Source: Oscillospiraceae bacterium (GTDB lineage Bacteria; Bacillota; Clostridia; Oscillospirales; UBA929). From it: a stretch of 17,977 nt of DNA. The notes under the pieces were generated by a model. That model ran no database searches. It saw nothing but the letters and a program-made list of their open reading frames with translations, and was not told where the DNA came from. The position numbers were made by a program, and so were the translations under genes. Below are positions 1 through 8,232 of this stretch, piece after piece. Numbering within the stretch: the stretch's first letter is position 1; each line of letters starts with the position of its first letter. The stretch is taken from the NCBI GenBank assembly GCA_009777685.1, contig WRLJ01000005.1, forward strand, positions 1 to 17,977. The letters run 5' to 3'.

Positions 1-64
1 ATATGGCGTCCGCGGGCGACCGGGACGGTCGCCCCTGCAACCGGCGTAAACCTTTAGATTGTAC
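1..64. repeat. Partial palindromic intergenic repeat (copy 1)
   Basis: The window opens inside a dispersed repeat. ATATGGCGTC at 1-10 is the right half of the palindrome seen complete at 1801-1820 and 15892-15911. A 9-bp stem follows (GGGCGACCG 14-22, loop GGA, CGGTCGCCC 26-34). The tail at 43-64 is the reverse complement of the left end of the element at 15861-15882, with three differences over 22 bases. The sequence ends in TTTAGATTGTAC, which is shared with the right end of the 15861-15940 copy. Being cut by the window edge, its true left end is unknown. Confidence 0.75.
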
Positions 65-106
65 ATTGTAATAGGGACGTATATTTTTGAAAGCGAGGAT
101 TGCAAG

Positions 107-322
107 ATGAATAAAAAAGTCTGGGCCGTCGGGTTGACGTTAGTTGTTTTAGTCATTTTAGCGGCAGTCAACCTCTTGTGGAAATTTTCATCGGGAGATT
201 TTTCAGACATGCCCTTTTTTCGGCAAATCAACGTCGTCGCGGCCATAATTCTGATTGTATCGGGCAGCTTTGGCATATACAGGCTGATCTATACAGCCCG
301 TAAAGGCAAGCCCCGCAAATAA
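107..322 (+). CDS. Small two-helix membrane protein, function unknown
   Basis: This encodes 71 residues starting MNKKVWAVG. I chose the ATG at 107 because a GAGGA-type ribosome site lies just upstream (about 95-99); an in-frame TTG at 59 falls inside the repeat end and would add 16 residues of non-membrane sequence. Two hydrophobic segments are visible: about residues 5-25 (VWAVGLTLVVLVILAAVNLL) and about 42-62 (NVVAAIILIVSGSFGIYRLIY). A short polar linker with FSDMPFFR separates them, and a basic tail (ARKGKPRK) suggests that the C-terminus is cytoplasmic. No family is recognised. Its last codons and stop are copied again at 689-714, so the 3' end has taken part in a duplication. Confidence 0.6.
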   Translation: MNKKVWAVGLTLVVLVILAAVNLLWKFSSGDFSDMPFFRQINVVAAIILIVSGSFGIYRLIYTARKGKPRK

Positions 323-337
323 GCCGGGCTGCGTAAC
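312..337. repeat. 26-bp direct repeat, left copy
   Basis: This stretch spans the last codons and stop of the small membrane protein and runs on to GCTGCGTAAC. It is identical over 26 bases to 689-714. The two copies bracket the broken nucleotidyltransferase gene. Confidence 0.85.
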
Positions 338-361
338 ACCAACGCGGAAAGGAGTTTCAAA

Positions 362-684
362 ATGCTGGATAAAGCAAAGGTTAGGCAAATAGCGCAAGAA
401 TACACAGATGAAGTGTGCCGCGCATTACAGCCGAAGTCAGTCATTCTGTTTGGTTCGTATGTCAATGGCACGCCGCATGAGTACAGTGACATTGATATTG
501 CTGTTGTTTTGAGGATTATAAGGGCGACTGGTATGATACGGCGGTTTTGTTGCAGCGCCTGCGGCGCAATATAAAGGACAGCAGCGGCGGCGGCATAGAG
601 CCGCATTTGCTTGACGAAGCGAACGACCGGAGCGGTTTTTTATCCCATATAAAAAAAACAGGGGAGTTCATATACGGACGATAA
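362..684 (+). pseudogene. Nucleotidyltransferase-domain protein (MNT type), frameshifted
   Basis: The reading frame opens well (AAAGGAG ribosome site at about 349-355, ATG 362) and encodes the Pol-beta-type nucleotidyltransferase signature: GSYVNG at residues 31-36 followed by SDIDIAVV, with the metal-binding aspartates at 43 and 45. At the T-run 507-510 the frame is lost. The original frame ends at 574 with unrelated residues. Supplying one T gives a smooth continuation (FEDYKGDWYDTAVLLQRLRR, later EPHLLDEAN and TGEFIYGR) that stops at 684, for a protein of about 107 residues, typical of small MNT-domain proteins. Such proteins often pair with a HEPN toxin or act as antitoxins, but no HEPN gene is present here. 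The lesion could be a true single-base deletion or a homopolymer sequencing error. Confidence 0.8.
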
Positions 685-688
685 ATCA

Positions 689-714
689 CCCGCAAATAAG
701 CCGGGCTGCGTAAC
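689..714. repeat. 26-bp direct repeat, right copy
   Basis: Identical to 312-337. Here the sequence is not coding: it is a displaced copy of the tail of the upstream membrane-protein gene, lying 4 bases after the nucleotidyltransferase stop. A partial third echo, CCCCGCAAAT, follows at about 722-731, just before the next gene. Confidence 0.85.
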
Positions 715-759
715 CCCGCAACCCCGCAAATCCCACATCATACCATCAGGAGCTTCTCA

Positions 760-1107
760 ATGAACCACAACGAATTTTGGGCCGCGCTGGATCAGCTGGC
801 GGCCCAGTCCAAAATCATCATCGACCGGCCCAAGGGCAGTTCTCACCCGAGGTATCCCAACCTCGTTTACCCTGTGGACTACGGCTGTCTTGAAAACACA
901 CGGTCTATGGACGGAAGCGGGATTGATGTTTGGAGGGGCACCGCGGGAGAGGGCATAGACGCCGTCGTATGCACGGTGGATTTGCTGAAACGGGACAGCG
1001 AAATCAAAATCCTCATCGGCTGCACCGAGGAGGAAAAACAGCTTGTGCTGGCAACCCATAATAACAGCGAATACATGAAAGGGATCTTGATACGGAGGGA
1101 TACCTAG
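760..1107 (+). CDS. Divergent inorganic pyrophosphatase-like protein
   Basis: 115 residues. The start at 760 is supported by AGGAG at 748-752. The sequence follows the core of soluble family I inorganic pyrophosphatases: IDRPKGS (21-27, like the IEIPKGS strand with its lysine), YPVDYG (37-42, like YPADYG), DGSGIDV (51-57, in place of DGDPLDV) and DSEIKILIG (79-87, like the D-x-K strand). It is much shorter than the usual 170-plus residues, and the middle metal-binding aspartate of DGDPLD is replaced by serine. Hydrolysis of PPi to two phosphates is therefore possible but not certain; a relative acting on another phosphoanhydride is an alternative. Its TAG stop abuts the ATG of the next gene, so the two are surely co-transcribed. 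Confidence 0.7.
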   Translation: MNHNEFWAALDQLAAQSKIIIDRPKGSSHPRYPNLVYPVDYGCLENTRSMDGSGIDVWRGTAGEGIDAVVCTVDLLKRDSEIKILIGCTEEEKQLVLATHNNSEYMKGILIRRDT

Positions 1108-1713
1108 ATGACGCACCCGTTGACCGAATCCAAGACAAGCAACATCATCATCGCCGGTGTGCCCCGCGCCGGTAAAACAACCTTATGTCAGATGCTCATG
1201 CGTCATGGGTATACGCACATCAGCATGGACGCCATTATCGCGGGGTTTGAAACATGTTACCCGGAAACAGGTATACATACGTATCAGGGGTTATCCTCGA
1301 TGGAAACGATGCTTGTGATCAGTCATAAAATCGCGCCGTTTATCCGGGCGATGATTGAAAGCGAATACAGCGGGCATGGGGAAGCACGGGCGGTTTTCGA
1401 TGTATACCAGCTATGGCCGGACGATTATAGGAAGCACCTTGCGCCCTTGAACTGCACCGCGCATTGGCTCGGTTCTTCCGACTGCACGGAGGATGAACGC
1501 TTTACGGTTCTCAAAGCCAACGACACAGAGCGGCATTATACATTCTATAAGCCCGAAGCCGAGCTTCGGGAAGGATGCGCTTACATAGTAGAACAGAGCC
1601 GCTTGTTAAAGCAAGAATGTGAAAAGCATCATTTATCCTACCACGATACGACCTATCACCGCGATTCTGTGTTGAACACGCTTCTGTCGAATATTCTGGG
1701 CGGGCGCGGGTGA
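1108..1713 (+). CDS. P-loop NTPase, kinase-like
   Basis: 201 residues. A Walker A motif near the N-terminus, GVPRAGKTT (17-25), follows a hydrophobic beta strand (NIIIAG). The next strand reads YTHISMDAII, with an aspartate placed where small P-loop kinases hold their acceptor. A clear Walker B is less obvious; FDVYQLWPDDY (about 92-102) is a candidate. This layout fits the P-loop kinase/AAA-like proteins often annotated as hypothetical or as 2-phosphoglycerate-kinase-like. The substrate is unknown. The ATG follows the upstream stop with no gap, so translation is probably coupled to the pyrophosphatase-like gene; a phosphoryl-transfer enzyme beside a phosphate-ester hydrolase suggests nucleotide or sugar-phosphate metabolism. 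Confidence 0.65.
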   Translation: MTHPLTESKTSNIIIAGVPRAGKTTLCQMLMRHGYTHISMDAIIAGFETCYPETGIHTYQGLSSMETMLVISHKIAPFIRAMIESEYSGHGEARAVFDVYQLWPDDYRKHLAPLNCTAHWLGSSDCTEDERFTVLKANDTERHYTFYKPEAELREGCAYIVEQSRLLKQECEKHHLSYHDTTYHRDSVLNTLLSNILGGRG

Positions 1714-1746
1714 CGGTTTGCGAATATTTGAATTGCGCTTGACAGC

Positions 1747-2225
1747 AGACTTCCTCGGAAACCCCGTTTTCCTGTAGGGGCGACCGTCCTGGCCGCCCGC
1801 GGACGCCATATATGGCGTCCCTACACGGATGTTATGTGTTAGATTTTACATTGTACTAGAACCAAAGCCATCCGGCGGACGGCCAATGGCCGCCCCTACA
1901 AGGGGAACTACCCTAACATGACGGTTGTGTAGGGACACGGCGTGCCGTGTCCGCGCGTGTGCGGCGCGATGTGGGCATCGCGCCCTACGAATGGGCGGGG
2001 CGCAAAACCCTGTAGGGGACGCGGCCCTCCGCGTCCCGCAAAACATCCCCGACGCACACGTGCGGAGAAACGCGGCACATCCCGCATGGGCCGGATAACG
2101 ACCCCGGCGCGCCGGGGGAGGGGTGTGCCCTACGTAGGGCGTGTGCGGTTGGGGCGAACGGGGTGCGTGGGCAAATACGGGCGACCGGGGAGATTGCCGC
2201 CCCCTACAGGTTTCCGAGGAAGTCT
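1747..2225. repeat. Island of tandem hairpin repeats with inverted ends
   Basis: The 560-bp gap between the P-loop gene and the S66 peptidase holds no credible gene. It is framed by an exact 16-bp inverted repeat, AGACTTCCTCGGAAAC at 1747-1762 and its complement at 2210-2225, followed inward by CCTGTAGGGG (1771-1780) and its complement (2201-2210). Inside lies a series of hairpins edged by GTAGGG or CCCTAC: a 20-bp palindrome at 1801-1820, a near-palindrome at 1933-1952, 9-bp stems at 1963-1984 and 2016-2037, and palindromes near 2102-2118 and 2126-2141. Segments 1800-1857 and 2012-2057 recur near 15891-15946 and 17573-17618. This is typical of a mobile, non-coding, MITE-like repeat family. 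Confidence 0.8.
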
Positions 2226-2273
2226 AATGCAAAACCGTGGAAGACGTGAGAAAAGTATTGGAGGGGGTGCGGT

Positions 2274-3290
2274 ATGAAATACCCAAAACTATTGCAAAAA
2301 GGCGATACCATCGGTGTATGCGCTCCGTCAAGCGGAGCGTCGGGCGAAACGTTGTCTGTGCGTTTAGATAACGCTATCCGTAACATAAAGGCGTTAGGTT
2401 ACGATGTTATCGAAACGGCTTCGGTTCGCTTGGACGATAAATGCGTCAGCGCAAGCAGCGAAACCCGCGCGGCTGAGTTTATGAGCCTATATGAAAATCC
2501 CAAAGTGGCGGCTATTCTGCCGCCGTGGGGCGGCGAGTTTCTGATGGATATGCTGCCATTCTTGGATTTTAACAAACTCGCTTCTCTGCCCGCGAAATGG
2601 GTTTGCGGGTATTCTGATATGTCAACCTTAACGTTTGCGCTGACGCTGAACAGCGACATCGCCGCCATACATGGCTCAAACTTGATGAACATGGGTTATG
2701 CCCGTATTCACGACGCGGATATGAGGGCATTCGATGTCATGGCTAACCGCTCAACAGAACAAAAAAGTTGGGACACCTGGGGAGGCTTTTCGAGTTGGGA
2801 TGATTTTACGGGCGAAGTATATAACCTTGATCAACCATCTTCGTGGAAGTCGTTACAGGGGGATGAACGTGTTTCATTCGAGGGTATGATGATCGGCGGT
2901 TGTTTGGATACCCTGTGCAAGCTGCTCGGCACTCGCTTTGCTCCGGTTGAAGCGTTTTTGGATCAATATAAGCAGCACGGTTTTATATGGACGCTCGAAA
3001 GCTGTGAAATGGAAGCCCCCGATATTTACCGGACTTTTTGGCAAATGCGCGAGTGCGGATGGTTCAAGCATTGTAACGGAATACTATTCGGTCGCCCGGA
3101 CGGTTATAAAGACAAACGCAATTTTACGCTGACTGACGCCTTGAAGCAGGGGCTTGGTGAATTGAATGTGCCTGTTATCTACGACGCGGACATCGGCCAC
3201 GTTCCCCCGCAGATGCAAATTGTCAACGGAGCGTTAGGCAGAGTGGAGTTTTCTGATGGGAAAGCTGTTGTTATGCAGGAGGTTGGATGA
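2274..3290 (+). CDS. S66 family serine peptidase (LD-carboxypeptidase/MccF-like)
   Basis: 338 residues with a strong ribosome site (GGAGGGGG, about 2260-2267) before ATG 2274. The N-terminus (LLQKGDTIGVCAPSSG) is the usual S66 opening strand. The catalytic triad is visible: Ser114 in GYSD (112-115), Glu242 in WTLESCE and His309 in DIGHVPPQ. The length fits the family. Members either trim L,D-tetrapeptides during murein recycling (LdcA) or cleave the amide bond of processed microcin C-like peptidyl-adenylates (MccF). No signal peptide is seen, so the enzyme is cytoplasmic. It leads a five-gene operon with three acetyltransferases, which tilts the role toward detoxification, but that is an inference. 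Confidence 0.9.
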   Translation: MKYPKLLQKGDTIGVCAPSSGASGETLSVRLDNAIRNIKALGYDVIETASVRLDDKCVSASSETRAAEFMSLYENPKVAAILPPWGGEFLMDMLPFLDFNKLASLPAKWVCGYSDMSTLTFALTLNSDIAAIHGSNLMNMGYARIHDADMRAFDVMANRSTEQKSWDTWGGFSSWDDFTGEVYNLDQPSSWKSLQGDERVSFEGMMIGGCLDTLCKLLGTRFAPVEAFLDQYKQHGFIWTLESCEMEAPDIYRTFWQMRECGWFKHCNGILFGRPDGYKDKRNFTLTDALKQGLGELNVPVIYDADIGHVPPQMQIVNGALGRVEFSDGKAVVMQEVG

Positions 3291-3291
3291 A

Positions 3292-3960
3292 TTGGCAAGC
3301 TGGATGGCACATTTGCGAATAGCGGATAAGCTGCTTGATGAAATAGGAGACTTGTCGCAAAAGCATTTTATTGTGGGAAACATCGCTCCTGATTCCGGCG
3401 AGCCGGTGGACGGGAATTGGAGTGTGTTCACACCGTCAACCGATATATCCCATTGGAAATCGGAAGGACTACCGCGTTCGGAACGCGCCGTTAAATTCAG
3501 AGATATGTATCTTGCTGTAGTTGATGACACTGACCGCACCGCTTTCTATTTAGGATACTACACCCATCTGCTAACCGATTTTATATGGTTGCGCGATATT
3601 TTTCTTGCGCAACAGGAACAATATGCAAAGGAATTTGAACAAGACCCCGAATTTATCTGGCAAATCAAACGCGATATGTACGATCTCGATCATTTGTATT
3701 ACAGGGAGCATCCAAATTTCAGAGCTTTCGCAATTTACGCTGGCGTTTCTGTTTTCCCCAATAAATATCTTGATTATTTTTCCGAAGGAGCTTTTGAAAA
3801 GAAAATTGAATACATAACGAGCTTCTACAAAAACTTCAACGGCGACTTGGATAGAGAGTATCCGTATTTCACAAAGGCCGATATGGACCATTTTATTGAG
3901 AAGGCTGTATGTGAAATACGACCGAACATAAAATCTGTGCTGCAGGAGGTTGGATTATGA
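3292..3960 (+). CDS. Zinc-dependent phospholipase C-like hydrolase
   Basis: 222 residues. I chose TTG 3292 as the start: CAGGAGG (3276-3282) sits 9 bases upstream, it opens with (M)ASWMAHLRIADKLLD, the usual family N-terminus, and it begins one base after the upstream stop. An in-frame ATG at 3256 would overlap the S66 gene and lacks a site; ATG 3304 is the other alternative. Histidines and acids spread through the helical fold are candidate zinc ligands: HLRIADK near the start, HFIVGNIAPDS, YLGYYTHLLTDFIW and DLDHLYYREH. It probably acts on a phospholipid or phosphodiester substrate, but relatives are largely uncharacterised. The last codons repeat the CAGGAGGTTGG string, which serves as ribosome site for the next gene. 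Confidence 0.7.
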   Translation: MASWMAHLRIADKLLDEIGDLSQKHFIVGNIAPDSGEPVDGNWSVFTPSTDISHWKSEGLPRSERAVKFRDMYLAVVDDTDRTAFYLGYYTHLLTDFIWLRDIFLAQQEQYAKEFEQDPEFIWQIKRDMYDLDHLYYREHPNFRAFAIYAGVSVFPNKYLDYFSEGAFEKKIEYITSFYKNFNGDLDREYPYFTKADMDHFIEKAVCEIRPNIKSVLQEVGL

Positions 3961-4703
3961 CACAGCACGAAATGCTGCGCATCGTACAATCGCAGCTTGC
4001 GACCGATCTGAACTGCTCTCCCGATGATTTTAACCGGGACGGTTTCGTGTTCTGCGAAGCCAAAGAGAATCCCGGCCGGCGTCCGTTCCCGCGCGGGGAA
4101 CGCCATTTTGATATGCTGACGATGGGCAGCGCGGTCATCGTATCGGCTACGCCGGACATCCTGCCTTTTCTTCGTGAACAGCTTGACGGAAAGAACCGTT
4201 ACGATGCTTTTAATATGCCTTTTGTGCATGGGCAGGGATTGTATTTTCTGCCGGATAACCCGCAACCGTTGCCGATGCCTAACGGATTTGAAGTTAAACG
4301 GTTGGAACGGAACGAAATCATGAAACTCTATGACCTTTATCAGCGTGATGACTTTTCTAACGCGATTCAATTTGATCCAAACCACCCTCGCCCTGATGTG
4401 CTGGCGGTTCTGGCGATGGAAGGCGGCAAGGCCGCGGGCATGGCGGGAGCAAGCGCCGATTGCGGCATGATGTGGCAGATTGGAATTGATGTGCGGACAG
4501 AGTACCGCAACAGGGGTATCGCGGCGGCGCTGACCAACCGATTGGCGATTGAGATTTTGGAGCGTGGGAAGATCCCGTATTATGCGGCGGCGATATGCAA
4601 CATTGCGTCGCAGCGTACAGCTTACCGAGCCGGGTTCAAACCCGCATGGGCGTGTGTGTATCGGGGGCGGTTTGACGATACGCTGACATCGCCGACAGGA
4701 TGA
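3957..4703 (+). CDS. GNAT family N-acetyltransferase (two-part, 248 aa)
   Basis: The start overlaps the upstream stop as ATGA (3957-3960), with GCAGGAGG just before, which signals translational coupling. The acetyl-CoA motif A is clear at about residues 178-193: IDVRTEYRNRGIAAAL, with the R/Q-x-x-G-x-A pyrophosphate loop RNRGIA at 184-189. Motif B follows as NIASQRTAYRAGFKPAW (215-231). Residues 1-110 form an extra N-terminal region without the motif (FDMLTMGSAVIVSATPDILPFL), so this is longer than a simple GNAT domain. The acceptor substrate cannot be read from sequence. It is the first of three GNAT genes in a row, all with different sequences and therefore not a recent tandem duplication. 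Confidence 0.88.
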   Translation: MTQHEMLRIVQSQLATDLNCSPDDFNRDGFVFCEAKENPGRRPFPRGERHFDMLTMGSAVIVSATPDILPFLREQLDGKNRYDAFNMPFVHGQGLYFLPDNPQPLPMPNGFEVKRLERNEIMKLYDLYQRDDFSNAIQFDPNHPRPDVLAVLAMEGGKAAGMAGASADCGMMWQIGIDVRTEYRNRGIAAALTNRLAIEILERGKIPYYAAAICNIASQRTAYRAGFKPAWACVYRGRFDDTLTSPTG

Positions 4704-4714
4704 GGGAGAATACA

Positions 4715-5191
4715 ATGTTATATATAAAAATGACAGAATCGCCGGACGAAAAAACAGCAATCACACTAAAAATCATGCACTCGCTTCCGGCTTGGTTCAG
4801 TCCTCCGGAGAGCATAGAAAAACACGCGATTACCCACAGGGATTATCCATTTTTTATAGCGTATGACAATGATGCACCGATTGGGTTCATCGCGCTTAAA
4901 ATCCACAACCAATATACCGCCGACATATACAACATGGGAATTTTGGAACAGTATCACCGGCAGGGAATCGGCAGACAGCTTGTAGAATCCGCAGAGCGAT
5001 ATGGTTCTGACAACGGTTTTCTATATCTGACCGTAAAAACTTTGGATTCGTCAGCGGAGTACGAGCCGTATAATCGGACGCGGGCGTTTTATGTGAAGAT
5101 GGGATTTACTCCGCTTGAAGTCTTTACGACGTTTTGGAATGAGGAAAACCCGTGTTTGTTTTTGGTTAAATATTTAGGAGTGAAGGTATGA
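4715..5191 (+). CDS. GNAT family N-acetyltransferase (second of three)
   Basis: 158 residues from ATG 4715, chosen because GAGGGAGA (about 4702-4709) lies at proper distance. An in-frame ATG at 4700 overlaps the upstream stop as ATGA but has only a weak site. The N-terminal half holds PFFIAYDNDAPIGFIALK (45-62), the usual beta-strand pair of the fold. Motif A is MGILEQYHRQGIGRQLV (74-90), with the acetyl-CoA loop RQGIGR. NRTRAFYVKMGF (120-131) is the motif B alpha4/beta5 signature. It is a single-domain cytoplasmic acetyltransferase of unknown acceptor. It overlaps the next gene by four bases, keeping the chain of coupled translation. Confidence 0.87.
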   Translation: MLYIKMTESPDEKTAITLKIMHSLPAWFSPPESIEKHAITHRDYPFFIAYDNDAPIGFIALKIHNQYTADIYNMGILEQYHRQGIGRQLVESAERYGSDNGFLYLTVKTLDSSAEYEPYNRTRAFYVKMGFTPLEVFTTFWNEENPCLFLVKYLGVKV

Positions 5192-5712
5192 TTTATTTTC
5201 AATCATCCGATATGGGTATTCGTGACATGATCGAGTCAGACGTGGCGGTACGTATGGCTGACGACATAGCGCACGGTTGGGAAACGTCACACGAACGGCA
5301 TCGGCTCCGCGTAAAGGATGCCGCCGCAAAACGATGTGTTGCGCTTGCGGCGGATTATCACGGTCATCCGGCAGGATTTGTAAGCGTCTATTTCCCCGCT
5401 CGCATAAAAGCATATGCAGTGCAAAACATCCCGGAAATCGTAGACTTTGGTGTATTTGAAAAATTCAGGATGCGCGGCGTCGGCGCTAAACTTATGGACA
5501 TAGCTGAAAAAATCGCCGGCGAACGGTGTGATACCGTATGCCTCGGTGTGGGTTTGCACAGTGGATATGGCGCGGCGCAAAGGCTATATATAAAACGCGG
5601 ATACATCCCCGACGGCACAGGGGTTTGGTATCAAGACAGAGTTTGCGAACCGTATACCGAATGCCGTAATGATGACGATTTGGTTTTATATCTGTCAAAG
5701 ATGCTGAGATAG
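5188..5712 (+). CDS. GNAT family N-acetyltransferase (third of three)
   Basis: 174 residues, ATG 5188 overlapping the previous stop, with TAGGAGTGAAGG immediately upstream. Motif A is VDFGVFEKFRMRGVGAKLM (85-103), with the acetyl-CoA loop RMRGVGAKL. SGYGAAQRLYIKRGYIPDG (125-143) is the motif B region, and GVWYQDR (145-151) follows. It resembles the class of clostridial GNATs that begin with (S)DMGIRDMIESDV and are of unknown acceptor. It is the last gene of the five-gene operon; the strong hairpin at 5767-5794 follows 54 bases later. Confidence 0.87.
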   Translation: MIYFQSSDMGIRDMIESDVAVRMADDIAHGWETSHERHRLRVKDAAAKRCVALAADYHGHPAGFVSVYFPARIKAYAVQNIPEIVDFGVFEKFRMRGVGAKLMDIAEKIAGERCDTVCLGVGLHSGYGAAQRLYIKRGYIPDGTGVWYQDRVCEPYTECRNDDDLVLYLSKMLR

Positions 5713-5766
5713 CTATGCCCGGTCAAATCATCAACTTGACGTCATCGCGTACAAAACCTAACAAAT

Positions 5767-5794
5767 CCGCCCCGCGCCATCCGGCGCGGGGCGG
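5767..5794. terminator. Bidirectional hairpin terminator between convergent operons
   Basis: A perfect 12-bp GC-rich stem: CCGCCCCGCGCC (5767-5778), loop ATCC, GGCGCGGGGCGG (5783-5794). It lies between the end of the + strand acetyltransferase operon and the end of dnaK on the minus strand. The T-tracts are weak on both sides (TTCCCTT on +, ATTTGTTAGGTTTT on -), so termination may be partly structure-driven. Confidence 0.7.
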
Positions 5795-5817
5795 TTCCCT
5801 TGATTTCCCAGTTATCC

Positions 5818-7653
<1,836 letters not shown>

Positions 7654-7684
7654 TGTAATAACATCCTTTCCCTGGTTTATTGAG

Positions 7685-8218
7685 TTAATTCGCCACGGCT
7701 ACCATCGCGTGCCGCAGGACGCGGTCTCCCATGCGGTAGCCCGGCTGGAATACCTGCACAACGGTGTTTTCGGCCACCCCTTCGTCCTCGAGATGCGAGA
7801 CGGCCTCGTGGAGGTTGGGGTCAAAGGCCTGCCCCTCCGCCTCGATGCGCGCAACGCCGATCGAGGCCAGCAGCTCGGCGCATTGCTTCAGCGTCATTTC
7901 CACGCCTTGCCGGTAGGCGGCGTCGGTACACGGCGCGGCCACGGCGCGCTCCAGATTGTCCATCACCGGCAGCAGGGCCTTGACGGTTTCGGCGCGGACG
8001 TCGCCGTACAGCGCCTCGCGCTCCTTCTGGGAGCGCTTGCGGTAGTTGTCGTACTCCGCCATCAGCCGCAGATGCTGGTCCTTCAGCGCGGCCAGCTCCG
8101 TCTCCGCCGGAGACGCTTCCGGCGGCGCGGGCTCTTCCGTCTGAGGGGCCGCCTCCGTGCCGGGCGTTTCCGGCGGAAGCTCCGCTTCCCGCTCTTCGGG
8201 AATGGGTTTCTTCGGCAT
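7685..8218 (-). CDS. grpE: Nucleotide exchange factor GrpE
   Basis: 177 residues with AGGAGG six bases before ATG 8218. GrpE promotes ADP release from DnaK. The first 45 residues are acidic and proline-rich (disordered arm). A coiled-coil stretch follows (LAALKDQHLRLMAEYDNYRKR, the typical GrpE LxAEfeNyrKR motif). The C-terminal beta-wing region reads AFDPNLHEAVSHLED, then VVQVFQPGYRMGDRVLRHAMVAVAN, matching the PROSITE-like GrpE signature. It sits 14 bases after hrcA and 31 before dnaK, within the CIRCE-controlled heat-shock operon. Confidence 0.97.
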   Translation of the reverse strand: MPKKPIPEEREAELPPETPGTEAAPQTEEPAPPEASPAETELAALKDQHLRLMAEYDNYRKRSQKEREALYGDVRAETVKALLPVMDNLERAVAAPCTDAAYRQGVEMTLKQCAELLASIGVARIEAEGQAFDPNLHEAVSHLEDEGVAENTVVQVFQPGYRMGDRVLRHAMVAVAN

Positions 8219-8232
8219 ATCGTTCCTCCTAC

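Noticed and set aside
1846..2277. Open frames on both strands within the hairpin island
   Set aside because: They translate palindromic repeat DNA. The same peptide fragment (CGTRRAASPT) appears from the other repeat copy at 17557-17600, showing that it is repeat-derived.
2274..5712. Complete microcin C-type biosynthetic cluster
   Set aside because: Only immunity-like activities are present: no adenylating MccB-like enzyme, precursor peptide or exporter in the operon.
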